From positions 186,001-250,000 of the forward strand of contig NZ_FQZO01000003.1 in NCBI RefSeq assembly GCF_900142075.1: a stretch of DNA of 64,000 nt. The letters are read 5' to 3'. The position numbers and the translations under genes were made by a program. The notes below the pieces were generated by a model. The model saw only the letters and a list, made by a program, of their open reading frames with translations, made no database searches and was not told where the DNA came from. The stretch comes from Clostridium amylolyticum (GTDB lineage Bacteria > Bacillota > Clostridia > Clostridiales > Clostridiaceae). Positions 50,140 through 59,173 of this stretch are shown one piece after another. Position 1 is the stretch's first letter; each line of letters starts with the position of its first letter.

Positions 50140-51159
50140 TTGAATAAAAATCATGTTTTTGTTTCAATACCTAACAACATAGAAAGAAGCACTTTTTTTA
50201 CACCTATGATTATGAATTATATAGAAAATATAAAGGATTTTACAGTTACCTTTAATCCATATAATCGTCAACTTACTGAAGATGAAAAAAGATATTTTCT
50301 AAAGGATAAGGATGCTTTGGTGGTAGGCTGGGGATGTGGAAAGTATTCCAGCGAAATGTTAAAGCAAGAACCGAAGCTTAAAGTTATGGGGGTCTTAGGT
50401 GGAGCAATTCAACCTTATATAGATGAAGATTTTTTTAATCTTGAAGAAAGATTTATTATAACAGGTGCTAAGGTCATGGCTAGGTCCGTGGCCGAGGCGG
50501 TTCTAACGTATACCTTAACGTCATTAAGAGATATTAGCAATTATGATTACAAAATGAAAAGAGTTGAAAAGTGGAGAAGTAATGACTTTTTTAATGAAGG
50601 ACTGTTTTACAAGAAGGTTGGGTTTATAGGATTAGGACAAGTGGGAAGGTTTGTTTTAGAAATGTTGAAACCTTTTAATGTAAAGGTTTCGATATATGAT
50701 CCTTATGTTAGTGATGAGGAAATTAAGTCGATTAATTGTAAAAAGGTAAGTTTAGAGGAATTAATGACTTATAGCGATGTTATTTCAGTACATGCGGCAC
50801 TTACCCAGGAGACTTTTCACTTAATAAATAAGGAAAATTTAAAACTTATGAAAAAAGGAGCTCTATTAATTAATACTGCAAGAGGTGGTATCATTGATGA
50901 ACAGGCATTAATTCATATTTTAAAGCAAGGATATATTAAAGCTGCATTGGATGTGTACGAAGAAGAACCTCTTGGTAAGGAAAGCGAATTAAGAAATTTA
51001 GAAAATGTTCTATTAATACCACACATGGCAGGACCCACTATTGATATGAGGCAATACATGACATTAGATATTTTACAGAGATTTCAAAGCTATTTTCAAA
51101 GTGGAAAAATAGATGATTATATAACTAAAGAAAAATATAAGATAATGACTAGCAATTGA
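50140..51159 (+). CDS. D-isomer-specific 2-hydroxyacid dehydrogenase (339 aa)
   Basis: Paralogue of the 4636 product. Nucleotide turn IGLGQVGRFV, catalytic Arg in NTARGGIID, Glu in EEEPLG, His in IPHMAGPT. The N-terminal half is more diverged (PNNIERSTFFTPMIMNYI) than the catalytic core. TTG start behind GAAGGTG. It begins the second part of the locus, behind its own GGAC site. It probably reduces or oxidises a 2-keto/2-hydroxy acid generated by the lyase or racemase branch. Confidence 0.88.
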   Translation: MNKNHVFVSIPNNIERSTFFTPMIMNYIENIKDFTVTFNPYNRQLTEDEKRYFLKDKDALVVGWGCGKYSSEMLKQEPKLKVMGVLGGAIQPYIDEDFFNLEERFIITGAKVMARSVAEAVLTYTLTSLRDISNYDYKMKRVEKWRSNDFFNEGLFYKKVGFIGLGQVGRFVLEMLKPFNVKVSIYDPYVSDEEIKSINCKKVSLEELMTYSDVISVHAALTQETFHLINKENLKLMKKGALLINTARGGIIDEQALIHILKQGYIKAALDVYEEEPLGKESELRNLENVLLIPHMAGPTIDMRQYMTLDILQRFQSYFQSGKIDDYITKEKYKIMTSN

Positions 51160-51165
51160 GTTTAT

Positions 51166-51181
51166 AAGTACTATAGTACTT
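51166..51181. promoter_or_regulatory. 16-bp perfect palindrome
   Basis: AAGTACTATAGTACTT, seven bases after the dehydrogenase stop and 175 bases before the binding-protein gene. It could be an operator or a weak hairpin; no regulator can be named. Confidence 0.4.
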
Positions 51182-51356
51182 AAAATATTTAATGTAAAGC
51201 ACATGAAAACATATTAAATATCTATATGATGAGGGGGTGAGGCTTAGTGAGGAGAGTAATAAAGTTTTTCCATTAATGAAGAAAATCTTTATAGATAAGA
51301 GTAATTCTTATCAAAATGAGATTTATAAATTTCAAAATTAAACTGGGGGGAAATTT

Positions 51357-52631
51357 ATGAGTAAATTGGCAAGAACTATAGGAGTTGTATTAGCTTCCAT
51401 AGTATTGAGTGCAAGTGTTTTGACTGGTTGTGGAAAAGATAACGCTAAAACCAGTACTGAGAAAAAAGAAATTACAGTTTGGGTTCATCCCTTTATGAAG
51501 GATCAAGGGGCAGAACAGAAGATGTGGAATGACTTTGTAAAAGGATTTGAAGAAAAAAATTCTGATATAAAAGTTAATTTACAATCTGTTCCATGGGCAA
51601 ATAGAGATCAAAGAATGTTAACAGCATTTTCAGCTTCAAAAGGACCAGATGTATGCTATCTTATAACAGATCACTTGGCTCAATTTGGAGAAATGGGAAT
51701 TATAGAGCCATTAGACAGCTATATACCTGAAGATGTAAAAAAAGATTATCATGAAAAAGCTTTAAAAGCTGCTACATTAAATGGAAAAGTATATGGATTA
51801 CCTATGCTACAAACTGTAATGGCTTATAATTATAATCTTGATTTGCTAGAAAAAGCAGGTTGGGATACTAAAAAACTTCCTTCCAACTGGAATGAACTTA
51901 TGGAGATGTCCAAAATGGTTAAGGAGAAAACCGGTGCTTATGGAATGTCTATGACATTAGGAAATTCACCAAACTCCACATTATATCCATTTTTATGGCA
52001 AGCTGGCGGAGATGTAATAGATGAAAAAGGAAACTATATAATGGATAGTGAAGCTGGAATAAAATCTATCCAGTTTATGAGAGACCTTTATGCTAATAAA
52101 TATGTTCCAGATAACTCAGCAACAGCTTTAGCAGAACATGATGCTTTATTCCAAGAAGGAAAAATAGCTATGATATTAAGTGAACAATTACCAACAGTAT
52201 TTAAAGAACTTCCTTTTAAATATAATGTTGGACCAGCCTTTAAGGAAAAAGAAGAAGTATTATTTGGTACAGTTGGCTCATGGGCTATGGCTCATAACAG
52301 TAAAAATAAAGAAGCAGCAGCTAAGTTTATGCTATATTTAACTGAGCCTGACAACATGAAAGTATTCTTAAATAACACAAGATATGTACCACCAAAAAAA
52401 TCATTACAAAATATTTATAAAGATGATCCATACCTAAATGAAATGACTAAACTTGCTGAATTTGTTAGACCTGGTGTGATTCATCCAGCGGGTAGAAGTA
52501 TATTATCCATTATAAACCCTGAATTACAAGCAGCAGTTTTAGGTAAGAAGACTCCTGAACAAGTAGTTAAAGATTTAAAACCAATGGTGGAAAAGGCTGT
52601 AAAAGATAGTATGTCACTAAAGCCACAATAA
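51357..52631 (+). CDS. Sugar ABC transporter substrate-binding lipoprotein, CUT1 type (424 aa)
   Basis: Lipobox ending at Cys25 (VLTGC). Binding-protein marks: ITVWVHPFMKDQGAEQKMW, SVPWANRDQRMLTAFSASKGPDVCY, GLPMLQTVMAYNYNLDLLEKAG, EGKIAMILSEQLP, GTVGSWAMAHNSKNKEAA. ATG behind a run of Gs (GGGGGGAAATT). The ligand should be the compound degraded by the upstream enzymes. The gene starts 197 bases after the dehydrogenase; that gap holds a palindrome but no clear gene. Confidence 0.92.
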   Translation: MSKLARTIGVVLASIVLSASVLTGCGKDNAKTSTEKKEITVWVHPFMKDQGAEQKMWNDFVKGFEEKNSDIKVNLQSVPWANRDQRMLTAFSASKGPDVCYLITDHLAQFGEMGIIEPLDSYIPEDVKKDYHEKALKAATLNGKVYGLPMLQTVMAYNYNLDLLEKAGWDTKKLPSNWNELMEMSKMVKEKTGAYGMSMTLGNSPNSTLYPFLWQAGGDVIDEKGNYIMDSEAGIKSIQFMRDLYANKYVPDNSATALAEHDALFQEGKIAMILSEQLPTVFKELPFKYNVGPAFKEKEEVLFGTVGSWAMAHNSKNKEAAAKFMLYLTEPDNMKVFLNNTRYVPPKKSLQNIYKDDPYLNEMTKLAEFVRPGVIHPAGRSILSIINPELQAAVLGKKTPEQVVKDLKPMVEKAVKDSMSLKPQ

Positions 52632-52656
52632 TATATTAAAGCCACCATAAAAAGCA

Positions 52657-52690
52657 TTAGGTAAGTTTGATTAGTTTCAAACTTACCTAA
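52657..52690 (+). terminator. Stem-loop between binding-protein and permease genes
   Basis: TTAGGTAAGTTTGA pairs perfectly (14 bp) with 52677-52690 around a 6-nt loop. No T-run follows, so message stabilisation or partial termination is likelier than a full stop. Same position in the operon as the 21449 stem-loop. Confidence 0.75.
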
Positions 52691-52714
52691 ATTATATAGT
52701 AAGAGGTGAAGTAA

Positions 52715-53659
52715 GTGACTCAACTAGAAAATATTCAAACTAATACAAGAAGCATTAATAAATATTCTAGAGGATATAAAATAAAAAGAGAGTTTAAGAA
52801 GAATTTATTTTCATACATTATTGTCTTTTTAGTTTTTATTCACTTTTTAATTTTTAAAGGAATTCCCTTTATAGGCAGCTTTGTTTTAAGTTTTGTAGAT
52901 TACAAATTTGTAGGTAAATCTAAATTTGTAGGATTAAGTAATTGGATAGAAATGTTTTCAGATAAGATATTTTATAAGTCACTTTGGAATACATTTATGT
53001 TTACTGTATATTATGTGCTTCCAACAATAGTACTAGGTTTACTTTTAGCGGTATTGATTAACCTTAAAAATAAAAAAACCACCATATTTAAGATAATTTA
53101 TTTTTTACCTGTGGTAACTTCCTTTGTTGTTGTTGCTGGTATATGGAAATGGATTTTTACATCTTATGAGAACGGTATAGCAAACTATTTCCTTGGTGTT
53201 TTTGGCATACCTCCTAAAGGTTTTTTATCGGATCCTAACTTGGCTTTATTAGTATTAGCAGGTTTAAGTATATTTAAGGTTGCTGGCTCTGTTATGATTT
53301 ATTATTATGGAGGACTAAAACAAATACCTGAATCTTTATATGAGGCAGCTGAAATTGATGGTGCTAATTCTTTTAGAAAATTCTTTAGCATAACATTACC
53401 CTTGTTAAGACCAACAACATTATATGTTGCAATTATGACTACTATCGGTTCATTCCAAGTCTTTGATTCAGCATATCTTTTAACTAGCGGAGGGCCTAAT
53501 TATGCAACTAACACTATTGTTTATTATATATATCAACAGGCTTTTGTGCAGTTAAGATTAGGTTATGCTAGTGCAGTGTCTTTTGTTTTATTTGTAATAA
53601 TACTTATAATTTCAATTTTCCAGAAAAAAGCTATAGGTGGAGACACTGGTTTTTATTAA
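52715..53659 (+). CDS. Sugar ABC transporter permease, CUT1 MalF type (314 aa)
   Basis: Six membrane helices after a long basic N terminus. EAA loop EAAEIDGANSFRKFFSITLPLL. GTG start behind AGAGGTGAA. Forms the channel with the 53691 product. No ATPase gene follows, as in the other CUT1 system of this window; one shared ATPase probably serves both. Confidence 0.92.
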   Translation: MTQLENIQTNTRSINKYSRGYKIKREFKKNLFSYIIVFLVFIHFLIFKGIPFIGSFVLSFVDYKFVGKSKFVGLSNWIEMFSDKIFYKSLWNTFMFTVYYVLPTIVLGLLLAVLINLKNKKTTIFKIIYFLPVVTSFVVVAGIWKWIFTSYENGIANYFLGVFGIPPKGFLSDPNLALLVLAGLSIFKVAGSVMIYYYGGLKQIPESLYEAAEIDGANSFRKFFSITLPLLRPTTLYVAIMTTIGSFQVFDSAYLLTSGGPNYATNTIVYYIYQQAFVQLRLGYASAVSFVLFVIILIISIFQKKAIGGDTGFY

Positions 53660-53690
53660 AAGATATTAAAGTTTAGGGGAGGAATGGGTT

Positions 53691-54527
53691 TTGGAGCATA
53701 ATTTGAAATCTAAATTTAATACGAAGAGTATAATAACATATATTTTATTAATAGTAATTGCGATTATCTTTCTTTTTCCTTTTATAGTAATGCTGTTAGG
53801 AAGTATTCAAGAAAGACAATTTTTTAGTGGGAGTCCTTCTAATTGGATACCAGAAAAGGTAACCTTTAATAATTTTAAAGTGATAATAAGAGATGGATAT
53901 TTAGTAAGATGGTTTATGAATTCCATGATAATATCAGTTATACCAGTAATTACGTCTGCCTTAATATGCAGTCTCTTGGGATATATATTTGCTAAAAAAG
54001 ATTTTTGGGGCAAAAAGGTGATATTTTGGATATTTCTTTCCATGGTGATGGTACCAAGTCAAATGCTAGTTATGCCCAACTATATTTTATTTGATAAATT
54101 AGATTGGATAAATAAATATAGGGTATTTTTAATACCAAATCTATGGGATATAACAGCATTTTTCCTAATGAGACAATCAATGCTTTCCATTCCAGATAGC
54201 CTTTTGGAAGCTGCCAAGTTAGATGGAAGTACAGAGTTTCAGACTTTTTGGCGCATAATAATACCTTTATCAAAACAAGCCCTTGCTACTGTATCAATCT
54301 TTGGATTTATAGGACATTATAATAATCTTTTCTACCCATTGATATTTACCACAGATGTTAAGATGTATCCTATGAGTGTAGGAGTAGCTTCATTATTAAC
54401 CCAAGCCCCTTCATTTAGTATGCAAATGGCAGGTGCTGTGTTAAATTTCTTACCAACATTAATTATTTTCTTATTAATGCAGAAATACTTTACTCAAGGT
54501 ATTGTAACATCAGGTATGAAGGAGTAG
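53691..54527 (+). CDS. Sugar ABC transporter permease, CUT1 MalG type (278 aa)
   Basis: Six helices, EAA loop LEAAKLDGSTEFQTFWRIIIPL and the usual C terminus FTQGIVTSGMKE. TTG start behind AGGGGAGG, 31 bases after the first permease. The unit closes at a clear hairpin terminator (54574-54613). Confidence 0.92.
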   Translation: MEHNLKSKFNTKSIITYILLIVIAIIFLFPFIVMLLGSIQERQFFSGSPSNWIPEKVTFNNFKVIIRDGYLVRWFMNSMIISVIPVITSALICSLLGYIFAKKDFWGKKVIFWIFLSMVMVPSQMLVMPNYILFDKLDWINKYRVFLIPNLWDITAFFLMRQSMLSIPDSLLEAAKLDGSTEFQTFWRIIIPLSKQALATVSIFGFIGHYNNLFYPLIFTTDVKMYPMSVGVASLLTQAPSFSMQMAGAVLNFLPTLIIFLLMQKYFTQGIVTSGMKE

Positions 54528-54573
54528 TGGAGTTAATTAGTATAAAATTTATATCTATAAAATTTTATCTATT

Positions 54574-54613
54574 AAATACCCAAAGGAAAAATTATTATTT
54601 CTTTTGGGTATTT
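54574..54613 (+). terminator. Rho-independent terminator after the ABC permease genes
   Basis: AAATACCCAAAG faces CTTTTGGGTATTT, with further AAA/TTT pairing inside; T-rich sequence follows. Confidence 0.82.
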
Positions 54614-54711
54614 ATATTTCTAAAAAGATACAAATTAACATATAATGAGCTATAATCTTATTATGAATATTAAGAATTTTGCAGAAATTAAGCGGTAAGA
54701 AAGGAGATTTT

Positions 54712-55632
54712 ATGAGAGAAGAAGTTTATAAACTAAAGGGGTATGAAGGAGTTTCATTGCATGTTTATAAGTGGGTTCCAGAAAATGCTGATATTAAAGG
54801 CATAGTACAAATTGCTCATGGTATGGCAGAGCATGGGGCAAGATATAAATATTTTGCTGAGAAACTTTGTGACAATGGTTATATAGTATATGCTAACGAT
54901 CATAGAGGTCATGGAAAAACCGCTGAGAAAACTGAAGAGTTAGGATATTTGGGACAAGGTGATGGTTTTAGCTCAATGGTCCAGGATTTATATGAGGTTA
55001 ATAAATTTATTACTCAAGATAAAGGAGAAGTACCATTAATACTTTTTGGACATAGTATGGGGTCCTTTATATCACAAAGATATATACAGCTTTATGGAGA
55101 TACTGTAGATAAGGTGGTTTTATGTGGAAGTAATGGACCAGTTAACTTTATGGCAGATATAGGAATATTAATTAGTGGTCTGCAGATGAAGGTTAAAGGT
55201 CCAAAGGCAAAAAGTCCATTAATGGACAAACTATCCTTTGGAAATTATAACAATCATTTTAAACCTACAAGAACACCTTCTGATTGGTTATCTTCCGATG
55301 AAAAAGAAGTACAAAAATATATAGATGATCCTTATTGTGGATTTATATGTACTACATCTTTTTATCACTCTTTACTTAAAGGATTGAAAGTAAGACAGAA
55401 AAAAGAAAACATAAATAAAGTGCCTAAGGAATTACCTATACTTTTAATTTCGGGATCTGAAGACCCTGTGGGAGAATTTTCTCAAGGGGTTAAAAGATTA
55501 TATAATCTATATGTACAAGCTGGAATTAAAAATATAGAAATAAACTTATATGAAAAAGGAAGACACGAAATATTAAATGAAGTGAATAAAGATGAAGTTA
55601 TTGAGGATATAATTACTTGGCTTCACAGCTAG
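54712..55632 (+). CDS. Alpha/beta hydrolase, monoacylglycerol-lipase-like (306 aa)
   Basis: Serine hydrolase with nucleophile Ser115 in FGHSMGS, Asp in SGSEDPVG and His in KGRHEIL, and the oxyanion block AHGMAEHGARYKYF. The fold and ANDHRGHGKT segment fit the lysophospholipase/monoglyceride lipase group. ATG at 54712 behind AAAGGAG is preferred over an upstream start. It is probably its own unit, since a terminator precedes it and a family B palindrome follows. Confidence 0.88.
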   Translation: MREEVYKLKGYEGVSLHVYKWVPENADIKGIVQIAHGMAEHGARYKYFAEKLCDNGYIVYANDHRGHGKTAEKTEELGYLGQGDGFSSMVQDLYEVNKFITQDKGEVPLILFGHSMGSFISQRYIQLYGDTVDKVVLCGSNGPVNFMADIGILISGLQMKVKGPKAKSPLMDKLSFGNYNNHFKPTRTPSDWLSSDEKEVQKYIDDPYCGFICTTSFYHSLLKGLKVRQKKENINKVPKELPILLISGSEDPVGEFSQGVKRLYNLYVQAGIKNIEINLYEKGRHEILNEVNKDEVIEDIITWLHS

Positions 55633-55640
55633 ATGGAAGG

Positions 55641-55701
55641 AAATGTAACCACCCCTGGGGTGATTCCATTAAATGGAATCACCCCAGGGGTGGTGGCATT
55701 T
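55641..55701. repeat. Family B palindrome B6
   Basis: AAATGTAACCACCCCTGGGG pairs with CCCCAGGGGTGGTGGCATTT, with an inner ATTCCATT/AATGGAAT stem. It lies 9 bases after the hydrolase stop. The following ~170 bases to 55872 are AT-rich without a recognised feature. Confidence 0.88.
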
Positions 55702-55871
55702 ATTTACATATACTTAATGATTTGTATATTTACTATAACTTAAAGTCAAGTAATAAATGATAATTAGTAATAATTAACAATAATTAATAGTCGTTATCAA
55801 ATCTATTTACATTGAATATATTTCCATATATAATTTGGAGATAAGATATTAAAAGAAAGGGGTGGTGATTT

Positions 55872-57587
55872 TTGGATAAAAAAAGAAATGTACTAATTAT
55901 ACTGTTGCTTACTTTTCTTAACTTTATTACTAACTTTTTACCTTTATCCTTTCTTATTTCAGTAGACTTTATTTTTGGAAATGTTTTTTCTATGCTTGTT
56001 GCAGTTATCTATGGACCTTGGATTGGGTTAATATCATCATTAATTGGTAATTATAGCACTATACTTATATGGGATCATGGTTATGCCATGATAAATATGG
56101 CTATACAAACCCTGGTGGTAGGATTCGTTTTTAAGAACCATTATAGATATTCTACAGAAGCTGTTTTAGGATATTGGATAATTTTTGGAGCACCCTATAT
56201 ATTTGTTATATATTATTTTTTTCTTAACAACTCAGCAAATGCGGCAATTATGATAGTTCTTAAACAAAGTATTAATGAACTTATCAATATAATGGTGGTT
56301 AATATTATATTGATAGTATTAATTAGAAATAAACTATTTAATGCAGTGAGAGAAAAATTTCAGAAGTTTTCCATAGAATTTATAATAAAAAATTCTGTAG
56401 CCGGCATTACTATAATTACATTGCTTCTTTTCTCTGTGGTAAGTGTCAATAGAAGTTATAATATACTTATGGAATCTTTAAGAAATGAGTTGAAGCATTC
56501 TATTATTCAAGTTAAAAATAAAATTTACCTTGATGAAATTAGTATGGATAATAGTAGTTTAAACACTTCAAGTCAACAAGAAAATTTAAAGCATGACATT
56601 ATAGTTGTAAACTCTAAAAATGAGGTGTTGTGGTCTAGTAAAAGAAAGATTACTGGACAAGTTTTTAATGAAGGTATGATTGATTATTTTTATTTAAATG
56701 AAAAAGGGAAAACCAGGATGCAAAAAGCTGCTAATAAACCTATTATGGAAAAAGGTAGTTTTATGTATAAAAGTAATAACTACACAATATACTCCTTAAG
56801 CTCTAAAAATATACTATTCACTAAGTTAAATAACGAAAAGCTTATATACTTTTATACCATACTTGGATTATTTATAATTATAATAATAATATCTACATAT
56901 GTTTCAAAAAGGTTATCAAAACCCCTAGAATTAATTTCGCGGTCTGTAGGTGACTTCAATAAACATAAAAATAAGGAAAATATAAAGGTTAAATATAATA
57001 CAAGCATAAAAGAAGTTTCAGAGCTTATAGATAGTTTTAATACTTCTGTAGATAGATTGGTGGAGGCTAATGATGCATTAAAAGAATCTAATAATCAGCT
57101 AATAAATATATCTTTTACAGATGAAATAACAAATTTAGCTAACTATCGTTATCTTAATGAATATTGGATGCAGAAGAGAAAAGAATTAACTAAATTATGT
57201 TTATTATTTATTGATATTGATAATTTTAAATTAATAAATGAAAATTTTGGACAGGCTGTTGGCGATGGGATACTAAAAAAGGTTTCCAGATTAATAAATG
57301 GGAAAATAAGAGACTCTGATTTGCTTATAAGATACGGAATAGATGAATTTATAGTGCTTTTAGATGGTTTAGAAATAGAAGAAGGAGCTACCATAGGGGA
57401 AGAAATTAGAAAAAGTATTGGTAGAATTAAATGGGATAATGTAAGGCAAGGTCTAATAGTAACCGTTTCTATGGGCATTACATATTCTGATAACATAGAA
57501 GAACATTTAGAAGAGATAGTAGGAAGAGCAGAAGAATGTCTTATCACTTCTAAAGAAACTGGTAAAAACAAAATTACTGCAGGATAA
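55872..57587 (+). CDS. Membrane GGDEF-domain protein with degenerate GIDEF site (571 aa)
   Basis: About five N-terminal membrane helices (residues ~7-160, VAVIYGPWIGLISSLIGNY), an extracytoplasmic segment, another helix near 318-340, a HAMP-like linker and a C-terminal GGDEF domain. The catalytic signature is RYGIDEF (489-493) instead of GG(D/E)EF, so the second Gly that contacts GTP is replaced by Ile. The inhibitory RxxD site five residues upstream is kept (RDSD). This suggests a c-di-GMP receptor rather than a synthase (inference). TTG start behind GGGGTGG. It converges with the amino-acid transporter genes over palindrome B7. Confidence 0.88.
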   Translation: MDKKRNVLIILLLTFLNFITNFLPLSFLISVDFIFGNVFSMLVAVIYGPWIGLISSLIGNYSTILIWDHGYAMINMAIQTLVVGFVFKNHYRYSTEAVLGYWIIFGAPYIFVIYYFFLNNSANAAIMIVLKQSINELINIMVVNIILIVLIRNKLFNAVREKFQKFSIEFIIKNSVAGITIITLLLFSVVSVNRSYNILMESLRNELKHSIIQVKNKIYLDEISMDNSSLNTSSQQENLKHDIIVVNSKNEVLWSSKRKITGQVFNEGMIDYFYLNEKGKTRMQKAANKPIMEKGSFMYKSNNYTIYSLSSKNILFTKLNNEKLIYFYTILGLFIIIIIISTYVSKRLSKPLELISRSVGDFNKHKNKENIKVKYNTSIKEVSELIDSFNTSVDRLVEANDALKESNNQLINISFTDEITNLANYRYLNEYWMQKRKELTKLCLLFIDIDNFKLINENFGQAVGDGILKKVSRLINGKIRDSDLLIRYGIDEFIVLLDGLEIEEGATIGEEIRKSIGRIKWDNVRQGLIVTVSMGITYSDNIEEHLEEIVGRAEECLITSKETGKNKITAG

Positions 57588-57599
57588 TTAATGCAAAAA

Positions 57600-57659
57600 A
57601 ATGTAAGCACCCCTGGGGTAATGGAAAATTTTTACATTATCCCAAGGGTGCTTACATTA
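57600..57659. repeat. Family B palindrome B7 between convergent genes
   Basis: AATGTAAGCACCCCTGGGG pairs with the CCCAAGGGTGCTTACATT arm. It lies between the convergent GGDEF and ABC ATPase genes and probably terminates both. Confidence 0.88.
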
Positions 57660-57663
57660 TATA

Positions 57664-58398
57664 TTAGTTCCATTCTAGAATTTTTTCTAGGAATCCTTTT
57701 AATTCATTGGTTTTGGGGTTTTTAAATATTTGGCTGCTTTCGCCAAACTCAAGTATTCTACCTTCTGATAAGAACACTACGCTATCACAAGCTTGTCTAG
57801 CAAATCCCATTTCGTGAGTTACTATAATTATGTCTTTTTTTTGCTTTTCAAGGTCTTGAATGGAGTTTAGAACTTCAGAGGTTATTTCAGGATCTAAAGC
57901 CGAAGTTGGCTCATCAAAAAGAAAAAATTCGGCATTCAAAGCTAGAGCCCTAGCTATGGCCACCCTCTGTTGCTGCCCACCGGAAAGTTCATGAGGCTTT
58001 TTAAATTTATGTTCTGAGAGTTGAAACTTTTTCAAAAGCTCAGAAGCATTATGTTCAGCTTGCTGCTTATGTAGAGAATGAACCTTAACTAGGGGTAGTG
58101 TTATGTTGTCTAAAGCATTTAAATGAGGAAATAGGTTATAAGCTTGAAACACTACTCCTATTCTTTTTCTGTATTCCACCAAGAAGTCCTCATCAAATTC
58201 TATTTTTTTATCATTAATATATATTTCTCCGCTGTCAGGAATTATAAGTCCTGCTAAAATTCTAAGGAGAGTAGACTTTCCTCCTCCTGAAGGTCCTATA
58301 ACCGCTAAGGAGTTGAAGTTATCAATGTCTAAATTTATATTATTTAATACAATTTTTTTTCCGTAGGACTTAGTGAGATTCCTTATTTTAATTTTCAT
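57664..58398 (-). CDS. Polar amino-acid ABC transporter ATPase, GlnQ type (244 aa)
   Basis: Walker A GPSGGGKST (35-43), Q-loop in VFQAYNLFPH, signature LSGGQQQR, Walker B FFLFDEPTS and switch His in IVTHEMGF. Powers the permease encoded just upstream on the minus strand; its ATG overlaps the permease end by 11 bases, so the two are coupled. GAAAGGAG precedes the start. Confidence 0.94.
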   Translation of the reverse strand: MKIKIRNLTKSYGKKIVLNNINLDIDNFNSLAVIGPSGGGKSTLLRILAGLIIPDSGEIYINDKKIEFDEDFLVEYRKRIGVVFQAYNLFPHLNALDNITLPLVKVHSLHKQQAEHNASELLKKFQLSEHKFKKPHELSGGQQQRVAIARALALNAEFFLFDEPTSALDPEITSEVLNSIQDLEKQKKDIIIVTHEMGFARQACDSVVFLSEGRILEFGESSQIFKNPKTNELKGFLEKILEWN

Positions 58399-59173
58399 AG
58401 CTGAATCTCCTTTCTAGCTTTCTGGATATATATGAAACAGGAATGGTCATAATCATGTAAAGTAAAGCCAATAGTACATAATTCTCTATAGTTGCAAAGT
58501 TTATGGAATCTACTTCTTGTACATTTTTAGTAAGCTCACTTACAGCTATAACTGAAAGTAAGGATGAGTCTTTTATAAGAGAAACAAGTTGTCCAGCCAA
58601 AGGAGGCAAAATTCTCTTTATAACTTGAGGAAAGATAATATAAACATATCTTTGAAAAACAGTAAATCCTAAACTTCTAGCAGTTTCAATTTGATTTTTA
58701 TCAATGCTTTCAATGCCAGCTCTTATAATTTCACTTATATAAGCGCCAGAAAATAAGGATAATATTAATATGCCCATAAAATATCTATTATCCACTTTAA
58801 AGGCAGTGGCTATAATGTAGTAGAATACAAAAATTTGTACTAAAAGAGGAGTGCTTCTAATGGCTTCTACATACACCTTAGAAAGATAGTGAAGAGGTAA
58901 GAATTTGGATCTAGAAGATAAAGCTGAAATCATACCTATGATGAAACTAAATATAAGTGAAAAAAAGCTTATAACTAATGTCATCCAAAATCCAGATATG
59001 AATCTATATTTATATTGCAGTATACTTTCCCATCTTTGAGGATAGCCTGTCTTATTTAGTGAATAAATAAAAATTCCTACACCTAATAATAATATAAATA
59101 CTATATTCACCATTTTAACTGGTAAAGAAACATCTTCATCATCTCGTTTAAAAAATAATTTTGACATTTTCAT
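58388..59173 (-). CDS. Polar amino-acid ABC transporter permease, HisM type (261 aa)
   Basis: HisM/GlnP-type membrane protein: GFWMTLVISFFSLIFSFIIG, the AIRSTPLLVQIFVFYY segment and the ATPase-contact block GIESIDKNQIETARSLGF. A single permease gene is present, so it probably acts as a homodimer. The start lies behind GAAAGGA on the minus strand. The long gap to the binding-protein gene holds repeat D2. Confidence 0.93.
   Translation of the reverse strand: MKMSKLFFKRDDEDVSLPVKMVNIVFILLLGVGIFIYSLNKTGYPQRWESILQYKYRFISGFWMTLVISFFSLIFSFIIGMISALSSRSKFLPLHYLSKVYVEAIRSTPLLVQIFVFYYIIATAFKVDNRYFMGILILSLFSGAYISEIIRAGIESIDKNQIETARSLGFTVFQRYVYIIFPQVIKRILPPLAGQLVSLIKDSSLLSVIAVSELTKNVQEVDSINFATIENYVLLALLYMIMTIPVSYISRKLERRFSYEN

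Noticed and set aside
51237..51341. A 34-codon open frame starting GTG before the 51357 binding-protein gene
   Set aside because: Its only G-rich site directly abuts the start codon, and its composition is like the surrounding non-coding DNA. It could be a leader peptide but the sequence gives no support.
57149..57610. A 153-codon minus-strand frame inside the GGDEF gene
   Set aside because: It is a reverse-strand shadow of a conserved catalytic domain and reads as low-complexity Ser/Ile/Leu sequence.
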